From Ampelomyces quisqualis (Eukaryota; Ascomycota; Dothideomycetes; Pleosporales; Phaeosphaeriaceae): 64,000 nt of DNA. Every line of letters starts with the position of its first letter. Within the stretch, counting starts at the first letter, position 1. The translations under genes and the position numbers were made by a program. Under the pieces are notes generated by a model, which saw nothing but the letters and a program-made list of their open reading frames with translations, was not told the origin of the DNA and did not search any database. This document shows, piece by piece, positions 11,980 to 22,139 of the stretch. The stretch covers positions 620,001-684,000 of the forward strand of contig JAGTXZ010000024.1 in assembly GCA_018398575.1 (NCBI GenBank). Direction: 5' to 3'.

Positions 11980-13935
11980 CCCTAAGCGTCCTTTAGACTT
12001 ACTTTCTATGTTACTTTACTACAATAGGTGCTTCTACTAGGCTTATACTTTTCTAGATCTAGCCTAGGCTCTGCGCTGTTGCTAAGTAGTCGCGTAGAAT
12101 ACTTAGCTTCTTTAGTAAAAGGTTATAGAGCAGCCTATATAGAGCTATAGCTTCTTCTTTTAGCTTAATAGCGTAGTTGCCTCTATAGTGCTATAGCAGC
12201 GCGTTAGTAGCGTTACTGTTTATAATATCTTTAAAGTCCTTAAGTTTAATAGGCTACAATAGGTATTTAGTAGAAGAGAATTATAGGCTGCTTACTAGAA
12301 CTATGTACACGTTTAACTTGTTAGAGAAGAATTCTATAAAGGTTTTAGTATCTTTAACTCTTATTGTATTAGTGTTAAGCTTGTAGTGCTACTACTTTAA
12401 CTTATAGTTAATAACAACGCGTCTCTCTTTTAGGCTTAGTAACTCTAAAATAATAGGTTAAGCCGCGTTAGCAATTCTATATAGGATAGTAGTAAAGAAC
12501 TTAGTAACGCTCTAGTTATCCTTTATTATTAGATAGGCCTAAAAAGCGTAGAAGCTAGGCACTGTGCTTAAGTTAGGTAGATAGATAGTTAGCAGCGCTG
12601 CGCTATTAATCTAAGAAAGGTTCTTAAGTAAGATAACTTTCTTGTTAATTGTGCTAAGTTCTGCACTACAGTTAATTAGTATTTGTATAGGCTGCGCAGC
12701 ACTATTGTTACGTAGCGTTCTAAGTACTTAAATACAATTCTTCTGTTATAATTAAACTTAGGCTGTTAAGAAGAAGAGTCCTTTTAGGCCTTCTTATTTT
12801 TTATTTGTATTAAGTTTAAGCTAGTAACAGAAGAGGAGCTGTTAAGCCTTAATCTGTACTCTCTAGCCTAATAGCCTATTTTGCTGCAATAGTAGCAGGC
12901 GTTAGTTAGGTTTAGGCTTAGGTTTATAGTGCTAGTAACATAACGTTATAGAGCTATTACGTTAGGTTTAGATTATAAAGTTTTGCTTATACTAGGCGTT
13001 CTATATATATAATAGTGTAGTAATAGTATACTACTACTATAGCGCAAGTTATCTTTAAGCGTTATAGCGCGTTTAACAAGTTCTCTGCAAGTAGTAGAAA
13101 TTTAAAAACTTAGTGTAGTTAGAGAGAGCTACTCTAATCTCTAGGTAGAGTTTACTATATAAGTGTATTACTAAGTTTTCTGCTTATAAGAGGAGTTTAC
13201 CTTATTTTCTAACGTTAATAGATAGGCTACAAATTTGTTTACTATTTAGCTATCTTTTTAGACTACTTTTTAATACTATATAGTAACTTAGAGCTCTCTA
13301 TTTATAGAGTTCTTAATCTAATTAAGTAGAAAGGATATTATATTGCGCTACGCTAGGGTTTTACTATTATCTTCTTATTCTCTCTATATCTATATTTGTT
13401 AAAACGTAGTTTATAGGTACTAGAGGGTAAAGGTAATCTTTTGGTTCTTAAGCTAGAAGGCTAAGAGGTCTAATTAAAAGGCAATAGATAGCCTAGCCTA
13501 ATAGTTCTAATACTTTCTAATTTCTTTACCTTTAAAGACAGTGATTTTCTTAATCTTTAGCCTACGTTTTAGTAGCGCTAATAGGTTAAGTTAAGGGCGT
13601 TGCGCTAGTAGAGATATGTCGCGTCTACTAAGAGAGGTTAGTTCTACTTTATTAGAAGCGCCTAAGAGCTGTTTAGAAGTTAGAAAAGGCTGTTTATATG
13701 CTAGTAATTGCTTCTATTAGCGTACTTCTTTCTCTAGATTCTAGATCCTAGCTTGCTCTCTAAGTTCTTGGCGCTAGCGCTTTAGCTGCGCTAAGTATTT
13801 ACCTAGACTACTTATTATTTCTTTATTAGAGGTGTTTTCTCTTAGTAGGTTTAGGATTAGATCCCAATCTATTATTATTAGGTAACTAGGCTGCTATCCT
13901 TTTGCAAGGTAAAGAAATTAAAACTATAAGAGGTT
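11980..13935 (-). pseudogene. Gypsy B gag to start of reverse transcriptase, truncated
   Basis: Minus-strand Gypsy whose 5' LTR lies at 13936-14206. The leader and gag start (about 13880-13731) are nearly the same as at 19199-18993. The reverse-transcriptase N-terminus is clear near 12200-11990: YAIKLKEEAIALYRLLYNL, then ILRDYLATAQSLG and APIV, matching the Gypsy block before the first polymerase motif. The frame is lost beyond this at the Gypsy A junction; the rest of pol is not in the window. Stops are mostly TAG. Confidence 0.75.
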
Positions 13936-14206
13936 TGTATAAAGGCAAAGTTACAAGATAACAATAGTAGTATAGATAGAAGTAAGTTTATTTCTGTTCT
14001 CTAGCTTTAGTACAGAACTACTCTTTTATAGATACAACTAGACGCATGTTCTTATAACTAGAATGTACTAGGTCTGCGCTAGCGTAGCGCTATTAGAACG
14101 CTAGGGCAGCTATACGTATTTTACGTGTATAATAGCTAGAGTAGCGTTATAGTAGCGCAGGCGCATTGCTGCGCGACTAACAGCTCTATACTGTATTATT
14201 CTTACA
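13936..14206 (-). repeat. LTR of Gypsy B (271 bp)
   Basis: On the minus strand it begins TGTAAGAATA and ends TATACA (TG...CA). A second 271-bp copy with the same ends lies at 19200-19470. It contains a TATAAAAG-like box and an AATAAA signal in the expected order. A 205-bp leader (13731-13935) follows it and is also shared with the second copy. It sits directly against the truncated non-autonomous element at 14207, so B inserted into that element. Confidence 0.85.
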
Positions 14207-14675
14207 ATATTTAACACAATAGATCTATACGCTTACACTATATTATGTTAAATTTAATCTAGAGTAAAATCTGTAATATTGTTACTATTTCTTTAATAAA
14301 AAATATAATATATTATCTAGTTAAAGTGCTAGAACTTCAGCGAAAACAAGCCTTAGCAGAGAACTTTAAAACTCTACAAACTTTACTGCCTTGCATCTCA
14401 ACAACGAGAGCAGCTATAAGAAATCTGAAAAGTGCATTTTAAAGAGAAAATCAAGCTCTATATTCTAGGTTTTTAGGATAATAGCGTAATGGCGCGGGTG
14501 GGGCAGGTGGGTCCAGTGGATCAGGTAGATTAATTTGGGCGTTTTAGTCTAATTAGGCGGCCAGAACAAATAGGAGACCCTAGGGGCAGTTAAGTACAGT
14601 TAAGGACTGTTTAGTTAACTATTCTAATAATATTGCTAATGTCGCGGATGTTGCTAACGTTGTATTTTCCTAACG
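14207..14675 (+). mobile_element. Half of a non-autonomous DNA element, truncated by Gypsy B
   Basis: About 470 bp, inverted relative to the left half of the complete copy at 20667-21534 (shared GC-rich segment near 14490-14590, shared AAAGTGCTAGA block near 14325). The right end is intact, ...TTTTCCTAACG, followed by TA. This end also matches the right terminus of the 18.5-kb element at 49616, including GTCGCGGATGTTGCTAACGT. The left half is missing where Gypsy B's LTR begins. Fewer RIP-type changes are visible here than in the flanks. Confidence 0.85.
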
Positions 14676-15903
14676 TATATTAGCTCTAGTACCTTAGGTT
14701 CTACTTATACTTATCTTAGGATTAGTTATTTTCTTATTAACTTCCTCTATATATTATACTATTATTTCTCTTTATACTTGTTATATCTTTACTACTATTC
14801 TTTTTAACTACTTTCTTCTTCTCTTATTCTCTGCGCTGCTCTACTTTATTAGGTAGATAGAAGAAGTAAGCGTTCTGCTAACAGTCTATCTAAGTCTAGT
14901 AAGACTGTTAGTATAGTATTAAACAATAAGAATGCTCGTGTAGACTAGAGGTACAGCTAAAGTTAGTTTTTGCAGATAGGTGCAGAGTTGCTTTAGATAC
15001 AAAGAGTATTGTTAGTAAGACAGTAAAGGCTAAAGCTTTCTAAAAAGAGTAACAATAGTTAAATAGCTAATTACTAACTTACGCGTCTATAACATAAGTT
15101 AAACACTATAATCTCTAAAGGTCTATTATAGTTCCTATATACTTAGTCTTTCTTATAGTTCTTATTATTCTTAATTATTATTATAGATTCTTAAAGTTTT
15201 TTGTTGCAAGAAACAGTAAGACTAAATAAGACTAATAAGAAGATTACGTAATATACTTAGCGTGCTATATCTCTATGCTAGGTCTAAGTCTTGTAACTTG
15301 GTTCCTTGTTTATTTATAATATTTTGTATCTTCTGCTAGAGGTTTATAATACTATTTCCTTCTTTTATTCTTATATTCTTATAAGTTTTTAGGCTGCGTA
15401 TTATTGTTATCTTTAAGGTAATTATATTAGTAACAAAGAGTTATTTACTATAGTAGCCTGCGGCTAATATTCTTAGAAGAGCTTGTTTTATAAGCTGTTA
15501 TTGTTAAGTAAGAAGTGTAGAAACTATAAGTCTATAGGTACAAAAGAGTGTATTCTACAGGACATCCTACTACTAGATTTTTTAAAGCTAGACTAATAAC
15601 TAAAAGAGTTAAAATAGCAGAAAGAGTTAGAAGAAGCTACGTTAGTAACAGATAAGATAAAGGCAGAGTTAGTAGAACTCTAGATATATGCGCGTTAGAA
15701 TAAACTACACTATATATAAAAGCAGAAGCTAGCTCTTTATTATAAAGAGCAGCGTATTTTTAATACTAGTCTGCTAATATTAAAGGAGTTAGACGCCCTA
15801 GAATTTTTAAACTAAGCTATAGATTAATTATTAATCCTAGAGAAGTCTAGTTCTTGTTCTGCTCTGTAGCACAGTAATAGTGCGCTAGAAGCAGTTAGCA
15901 ATT
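14676..15903 (+). pseudogene. Cys-motif and coiled-coil ORF, antisense to Gypsy D
   Basis: Plus-sense degenerate ORF. A CT-rich stretch (about 14760-14850) resembles a fungal promoter or 5' UTR. The best part is 15440-15900: KKCRNYKSIGTKEC, where the Tyr is a likely mutated Cys giving C-x2-C-x7-C. A Lys/Glu/Leu-rich heptad-like segment follows (EEATLVTDKIKAELVELQI and further). This arrangement resembles repeat-associated fungal proteins with a short Cys cluster and coiled coil; function is unknown. It converges on the Gypsy D integrase if Gypsy C is removed (same TSD on both sides), so it lies antisense in the 3' part of D. Confidence 0.6.
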
Positions 15904-15949
15904 TGTAAGGTTTATCTCTAGTTCTTATGTATTTTCTAAGTTGTTGTAT

Positions 15950-18900
15950 CCTAACTATTTAACAAAGTATTTCTTTTAATAGTTATTATCTTAGCGTGTT
16001 ATAATTTTTTAAACTTTAAATTTATTTTCTTCTTTAAGTTTAAAGTAAAATGTTTACTGTAATAGTGTTACTAGGTTAGCTAGTTCTAGTAGGCTTACGT
16101 AGAATCTAGAGTAGATCTTTATATCTAGTAGGAGCTTAAGTGTATATATAACTAGTCTGTTTCTTTTTAAAATTCAAAACAGTCTAACTTTAATATAGTT
16201 AAGTCCTTTGCTTAGTAATTTTATATATAGATTCTTAGTGTAAAGATATACTTTATTCCTTTCTTTTAGCTAAGGTACTATTTTTTTTTGTTAACATGTA
16301 AGATACTTTGCGTCTAAGCGTCTTATATTTGTTCTTCTATTTTAGTATAGGTTTTCTTTATTTCTTCTACTATCTATATAGCAGCTTTAGGTTTTAGGCT
16401 AGGTAATATTTTTATAAAGAGATTTAGATATTACCTATAGTTTGCAAAGTATAGCGTCTTGCCTATAGCTTTAGACAATTTGTTATTATAGGCTAACTAT
16501 GCTATTAGTAGTGGCAAAACCTAATTTGTCTATTATAAATTACTATATGTCTTAAGATATGTCTTTAAAGTTCTATTTGTTCTTTCTATTTAGCTATGTT
16601 TTTAAAGATAATAAGCTGTTAATAGCTTTTTTTACGTCTTAATTTCTGCTATTAAAGTAGTCTAATAATTTAACGTAAAGAGTTTGTCTTAATTACTAAT
16701 AATTAACTTTAGTATACTATAATATCTGAGAAGTCTATTCTTAAGCACGTATGTAAGCTAAATAGTTGTATAGTTTTGTTAAAAGAGTAGTATTATAGCG
16801 TATTTTATAAAGCAATCTACTATAACTATAATAGCGTTATAGGCTAATCCTATAGTAGAGTATTTTAATAGTAGTAGTTCTGTTACAAAGTCTATTAATA
16901 TATTAGTCTAAGGCTTAGTTAGAAGCTCTATTAGCTACATTTCTCTATAAAGTGCGTGTGTACTATATTTGTTACGTTAATAGTCTATATATTTCTTAAT
17001 GTAAGCGCTTACTTTATCCTTTATATTCTTAAACTAGTAATTCTATTAAATTAGTTCTCTAGTTTAGCTTACTCTAGGATAACTATATACTGTGTTATTA
17101 TAGTGTTATTGTATAATTAATTCCTATAGTTCTTTTAGAACATTAATTCTAATTTTTATTGTTAGGTTGTTAATATATTTTGGTAGTGTAAGAGATCTAT
17201 TGTTTTATCTCTTAAAAATACTTAAGCTGTTAATAGTTTTAGTTCTAATAATATCTAATCTTTAGCTAAGAGCGTCTGCGCTACTATTATTCTTTCTAGG
17301 TATATAGACAATTTTAAATTTATATTATCTTAATATCTCTAACTATTATACTTGTCTCTAATTTAGTACTTTAGTAATAGTAAATATTGTTAGGTTTTTA
17401 TAGTCTAAGTATATTATAAGATCTAAGTAGCTTTCTGTATAGATTCTTTAATATTTGAGTGCTACTATAATTATAAGTAGTTCTTTATTATATACGTTAT
17501 AGTTTTCTTCTAGTAGTATAAAAATTTTTTAAGTAGTAGGCTATTAGATACTTTTTTTTATCTTATTCTTATTTTGCATATATTCTAAATGCTAAGTCTA
17601 ATGTGTTAGTTTTAAATCTAAGTAGCTCTTTACTTCTAAATATAATAAAAATAAGTAGTGCTATATAAGCGTCTTTAAGCGTCTTAAATACCTAGCTTTG
17701 TTCTTCTATCTATTTCTAAGGTATATCTTTCTGTGTAAGTTTAGTAAGTAGCGTAGTAATTAGTAAAAAGTTCTAAATAAACTATTAATTAAAGTTAAAA
17801 GAGCCTAGAAAATATTTAATGTCCTTTACTATAGTAGGCATTAGCTAATCTCTAATAACTTTAATATTATCTTTCCTTATTTATACTCTATTCCTTTTAA
17901 CTATACATTCTAGAAATTTTACTCCTTCTTAGTACTATTTATATTTGTTAGAGTCTACTACTAAAAAGAACTTTTCTAGTAGTGTTAGAATTGTATAAAC
18001 ATATTCTGTATATTCCTTCTTATTTTCTAAATAGATAAGAATATTATTAAGATAAGCAATAATAAATATATCTAAGTGATTTCTAAGTTTATTATTAATT
18101 AGTGCTTAACATATTACTAGGGCATTAGTAAGACTAAATAGTATTACTAGATACTTATAGTATCTATAGCGTGTTCTTAACACTATCTTTTATTCTTTAC
18201 CTTTCTTTATGCGTATAAGGTTATACGCGCCTCTTAGATCTAGTACTATAAAGATTATCGCATAGGCTAGTTAATCTTATAGTTCTAAAATATTAGGTAG
18301 TAGGTATTAATTCTCAACTGTAATGTTATTAAGTTTCTTAAAGTTAATATATAGTTATAGTTTACTATTCTTCTTTACTATAAATATAATTAGGTTTCTA
18401 GCTAGTAATTCTCATACTTAGATAAAACCTTTTTTAGGATTACTTAGATATATTCTTAGAGTGCTTCTAGCTCTTTTTCTAATAATCTGTAAATTAGTCT
18501 TAAGGTTAGCCTTTTCTCTTTTTCTAGGATAATTTTATAGTCTTACTCCTAATGCTTAGGCAGTACTTCTAAACCTGTTTTTTTTAAGAATAGTTTCTTA
18601 AACTTTCTATATTCCTTAGGTATATTAGAAGTTATACATGTTTCTAAAACTTATAATATATTAGTATTTTTTCCGTAATTGTCTAAGTTAACTAGTTATG
18701 TTTTTAACTGCGTTTTAATTCAAGCAATATTGTTAATTATCTTCTTATTTACTATGAAACGCTGCTAATATATAGGCTTAGAATCTGTTATATTATTGTA
18801 ATTCTATAGAGAGATAGATTTCTTCTTCTAGTCTATCTATAGGCTATTGTCTCTAAACTATAGAAGTCCTAACATAATATTATAGGCAGCTAATCTAAAG

Positions 18901-18992
18901 ACCTCTAAGTATATTTCTGTTTAGGTTCTTAGATGTTAAGTTCTATAGTAGTCTTATATCTAATAAGTAACTTGTTAGGTATCTAATTTCTA
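15950..18992 (-). pseudogene. Gypsy C pol: protease, reverse transcriptase, RNase H, integrase
   Basis: Minus-strand pol read through stops. Reverse transcriptase: LEALQEYIQ...GFI, then LDLRGAYNLIRIKKG near 18240, and the active-site box YLNNILIY at 18031-18054 (expected YLDDILIY). RNase H follows near 17700-17450. The integrase core is recognised near 16860 (AYNAIIVIVDCFIKYA) and its C-terminal SH3-like part near 16300-16250 (KEEINLKFKKL region approximate). The polypeptide before RT (18992-18600) is protease-like. Many stops; no intact frame. The pol type differs from that of Gypsy B although the LTR is shared. Confidence 0.85.
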
Positions 18993-19199
18993 TTCTTTCT
19001 CTAGATTCTAGATCTTAGCTTACTTCTTAAGTTCTTAGCGCTAGCGCTTTAGCCTGAAGCGTTTACCTAGACTACTTATTATTTCTTTATTAGAGGTGTT
19101 TTCTCTTAGTAGGTTTAGGATTAGATCCCAATCTATTATTATTAGGTAACTAGGCTGCTATCCTTTTGCAAGGTAAAGAAATTAAAACTATAAGAGGTT
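18993..19199 (-). repeat. Leader and gag start shared with Gypsy B
   Basis: About 205 bp, nearly the same as 13731-13935, directly inside the LTR. It contains the start of gag (region reading IIIDWDLILNLLRENTSNKE). Similarity stops abruptly near 18993, which marks the recombination or deletion junction in Gypsy C. Confidence 0.8.
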
Positions 19200-19470
19200 T
19201 GTATAGTAGTAAAGTTACAAGATAACAATAGTAGTGTAGATAGAAGTAAGTTAATTTCTATTCTGTAGCTTTAGTGCAGAACTACTCTTTTATAGATATA
19301 ACTAGACGCGTATTCTTATAACTAGAATGTACTAGGTCTGCGCTAGCGTAGCGCTATTAAGACGCTAGGGCAGCTGTGCGCGTTTTACGCGTATAATAGC
19401 TAGAGTAGCGTTATAGTAGCGCAAGCGTATTACTACGCAACTAATAGCTCTATGCTATAGTATTCTTACA
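19200..19470 (-). repeat. 5' LTR of Gypsy C (271 bp)
   Basis: Same length and ends as the Gypsy B LTR at 13936-14206. Most differences are C/T or G/A transitions. Its outer edge abuts the TSD CAATT (19471-19475). Confidence 0.85.
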
Positions 19471-20666
19471 CAATTAATATAGAATCTTAGGTATACTTCT
19501 AGAGGTACGCTTAGTTTTATAATATAGAAGAAAATAACTTTCTTAAATATATATTTCTTATTCTGTTAATCTAGCTTCTTTAAAAGTCTCTTGTTTAATA
19601 TAGAGCAACTGTACTAGAGCTATACTTTATCTTTTATACAAAGTTCTAGAGCCTTTTGTGTATAGTAGTTAGCTTAGCGTTTCTATTTTTATTGCGTTTC
19701 TACTATCCTTGCTTATACATAGTCTACTATCTCTTTTATTTTAGTTACTATTGCTTTAGCAAAAGCTTTCTTATTAATACTAGACTAGTGCTAGTTCTTT
19801 ATTGTCTATTAACTATTCTAGGTCTAACCAGATAGAGTCTATATTATACCTATACTAGAGAAAGAATAAGTTAACTTCTATAGACGCCGCGTTTTGTCTA
19901 GCTATAGCAATTTGTGCTAGTAAGTATAGAGTAGCCTAGTCTAACTAGTCTTAGTTTATAAAGGCCCTTAAGTAGGCTATTACTATACTATTTATTCTTT
20001 GTATAGCACTATCTATTTAGCAGTAGTATAATATTGAGACTTTTGTTTGTATTCTAAGCTTATAACAAAGTAGAGTCTAGAATTTACTTACAAACTATAA
20101 TTCTTAATTAGATATAATAGCGTCTAAAAGCTAGTAGTATATAACTACCTGTTAAATAAACGCTTTAACTATAGTAAGAACTTCTAAGTCTAGTATAGGT
20201 ATAAGCACTGCGTTTTTACTTAGCTAGTTAGTAACTACTATAAAGTATAGTATACTGTTGCTTAGTAGAAAGCCTATAATAAAGTCTACTAACACTTTCT
20301 TTTATATCTAGTCTAAGAGACGAAGTAGGCGTAGCAGCTCTAGTTTAAGCTTTCTTTATAGCTTTATCCTACTATATACTATATAGTTCTAGACAAACTA
20401 ATAGATACTTAAGAATATTTCTAGCTAGAAGTAGTTTCTTACTAAGATTATGTATGTATTTTCCTTGCTTAGGAATTTTATAATTAAGAAATTATAGGCT
20501 TCTAGAATAATAAAGGTTTGTAGGTTTGTGTATCCTAGTACTTACTTCTGTCTCTTATAGAGTAGGCGTTCTAGGTTATCTAAGGCATATTCTGCTAAGA
20601 ATACTTTTAGGCTCAAATGCAGGAGAAATTTCTATTGCCCTGTTTTGACAGCATTAACTACTACTT
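19471..20666 (-). pseudogene. Gypsy D integrase
   Basis: Minus-strand integrase of a third Gypsy family. From right to left: an HHCC-like region after LERLLYKRQKQVLGYTNL, then IRRFVRNY, the core block DFIIGFLLSNSILYFIVVT with NQLSKNAVLIP, the second-Asp region, AIQRINSIVIAYLRAFI, and a C-terminal SH3-like domain KDKVQLQYSCSILNKRLLKKLDQQNKKY ending VYLRFYIN. It is interrupted at 19470 by Gypsy C and continues beyond. Upstream sequence of the same frame resumes at 21535 after the 868-bp element. Confidence 0.85.
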
Positions 20667-21534
20667 TGTTAGGAAAATTCAACGTTGTTAGAGTTAACAA
20701 CATCCGCAACACTATTAGAATAGTTAACTAGACAGCTACTAGACGGTTCTTGACCGTACTTAACTGTCCCTAGGGTCTTCTATTTGTTCTGGCTGCCTAA
20801 TTAGCTTGAAACGCTCAAACTGCTCCACCCGCTCTACTGGCCCCACCTGCTCCACCCGCGCTATAACGTTATTATCCCAAAAAGCTGAAATATAGAGCTT
20901 GCGTTTTCCTTTAAAACGCACTATTTACTTTTTTTATAGCTGCTCTAGTTGTTAAGATGCACAGCAGTAAAGTTTGTAGATTTTTATGTTCTTTACTAAG
21001 GCTTGTTTTTGCTAAAGATCTAGCACTTTAATTCGATAATATATAACATTTTTTTTTAATAAAATAGTAACTAAACTGCTAATTTTACCTTACAGCTTCT
21101 CTGTTTCTTATTATTCTATAGGGGGCGCCTAGATCTAGTGTGTTGAACGTACTTAAATTAAAAAAAAAATTAAACTTTATAACTTCAAGACGCTATATCT
21201 CAAAGACTAGAGGAGTTATAAAAATTCTGAATAGTGTATATTGAAGAGAGATTTCTGCTCTACATTTTGTATTTTTAGAAATATTACGTAATTGCTGCGA
21301 TACAGTCGAATGACCCAAATTGCCTACTCTGTTAGATCTGGCGACTCTAGCGACTCTGGCGACTCTGTTAGATCTGGCGACTCTGTTAACTAGCTGTCTA
21401 GCCGCTGTTAGGACAATAGCAAAATACAAGGACTAGGGCAACTTTAGCGAACTGTCTAGTAGGCCTACTAGAGGTCTAGCTGCCTTAGGCCGCTGCGATT
21501 GGGCCAACCAGACAGATCTTAAATTTTCCTAACA
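20667..21534. mobile_element. 868-bp non-autonomous DNA element (TSD TT)
   Basis: Ends are TGTTAGGAAAATT and AAATTTTCCTAACA, flanked by TT on both sides (20665-20666 and 21535-21536). Removing the element restores the minus-strand Gypsy D frame (AYQVVVNAVK across the junction), which fixes the borders. The left end matches the right end of the 18.5-kb element and the right end matches that element's left end (inverted orientation), so this looks like an internal-deletion derivative. It carries no protein. It keeps more TCA/CGA-type words than its surroundings, which suggests it is younger. A minus frame at 21193-21429 only reflects its 9-bp repeats. Confidence 0.88.
21338..21385. repeat. Subterminal 9-bp repeats of the 868-bp element
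   Basis: Several units of GGCGACTCT / AGCGACTCT / GTTAGATCT in a row near one end of the element. The 18.5-kb relative has a 9-bp array at the equivalent end (31241-31276, GTTGCTAGT), so the period is conserved although the sequence has changed. Such repeats are typical places for transposase binding. Confidence 0.65.
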
Positions 21535-21678
21535 TTAGTAGGCTTTATCTATATAAATAGCCTTTCTCTATAGCTTCTTAATAGCAGGCTCTACTAATAC
21601 TTTAGAACGTTTGTTTATATAAGAAGCTTACCTAAGTATAATTACGCGTAATACTATAGCTCTCTTAGTAGTATATAG
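21535..21678 (-). pseudogene. Gypsy D, RNase H to integrase linker
   Basis: Continuation of the Gypsy D frame upstream of the 868-bp insertion: KRSKVLVEPAIKKLQRKAIYIDKAY, reading TAG as Gln. It ends where the left LTR of copia G begins. Confidence 0.65.
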
Positions 21679-21683
21679 CTACT

Positions 21684-21805
21684 TGTAGAAGCTAAGTAAT
21701 ACTAAAGATTAAATTATTATAAGTAAAAAGATTGTATTACTTATTCTATGTTATGTAAAGATAGATTAGATTAAATACACTAAGCTAAGAGATAGCTTAC
21801 TTAGT
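21684..21805 (-). repeat. Copia G 3' LTR, left part
   Basis: 122 bp matching the left part of the LTR at 54497-54714. It begins TGTAGAAGC on the plus strand and is cut at 21805 by chromovirus E. With 28907-29004 the total is about 220 bp, against 218 bp for the other LTR. Confidence 0.85.
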
Positions 21806-22104
21806 TGTGACAAGCACATGCAAACACATGTTACATCTAATACCTTATAAAGGCTTAGTAACAGATTATGTAGAGAGCTAGCAGATTAGGACCAAAAGCG
21901 CTCTAACAGCGCTCTAACTCAGCTGCTACGCCTACTATAAATATAAGCCTATAGCATAGATAGAGGACAAGTTTCTCTTGTCCTTCTGTACAAGACCTAT
22001 AGGTGTATAGCCAATCTAGAATCTCTGATACAACACGCACTCCTATATGCCTCTGATACGTATCTAATTTAATCCTAATAGCTGTACCTACCTGTGTTAA
22101 TACA
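21806..22104 (+). repeat. Chromovirus E 5' LTR (299 bp)
   Basis: Begins TGTGACAAGC and ends AATACA. It differs from the 3' LTR almost only by C/T and G/A transitions, so after insertion it mainly accumulated RIP-type changes. It contains a TATAAATATA-like box near 21937. Confidence 0.93.
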
Positions 22105-22139
22105 TTACAAGAGGAACTTTATCCTGCTAGTAATAGCAT

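Larger units (their letters stand above)
15904..19470 (-). mobile_element. Gypsy C, inserted in Gypsy D (TSD CAATT)
   Basis: Minus-strand Gypsy insertion. CAATT occurs at 15899-15903 and 19471-19475, and both ends read TG...CA on the plus strand. The right end is a 271-bp LTR (19200-19470) plus leader shared with Gypsy B. The left end starts TGTAAGG and does not resemble that LTR. Most of gag is missing. At about 18993 the B-type leader is joined to protease/reverse transcriptase of another type, so the copy looks chimeric or heavily rearranged. Confidence 0.7.

Noticed and set aside
13731..19470. 13936-14206 and 19200-19470 as the two LTRs of one element
   Set aside because: Both are followed on the same side by the same leader, so both are 5' LTRs of different copies.
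21193..21429. Minus-strand frame with repeated Arg-Val-Ala
   Set aside because: Produced by the 9-bp repeats of the 868-bp non-autonomous element.
14207..21534. A single 7-kb transposon with 350-bp terminal inverted repeats
   Set aside because: The arms are two copies of a short element in opposite orientation; the right one has two complete ends and its own 2-bp TSD, and the sequence between is Gypsy C and D.
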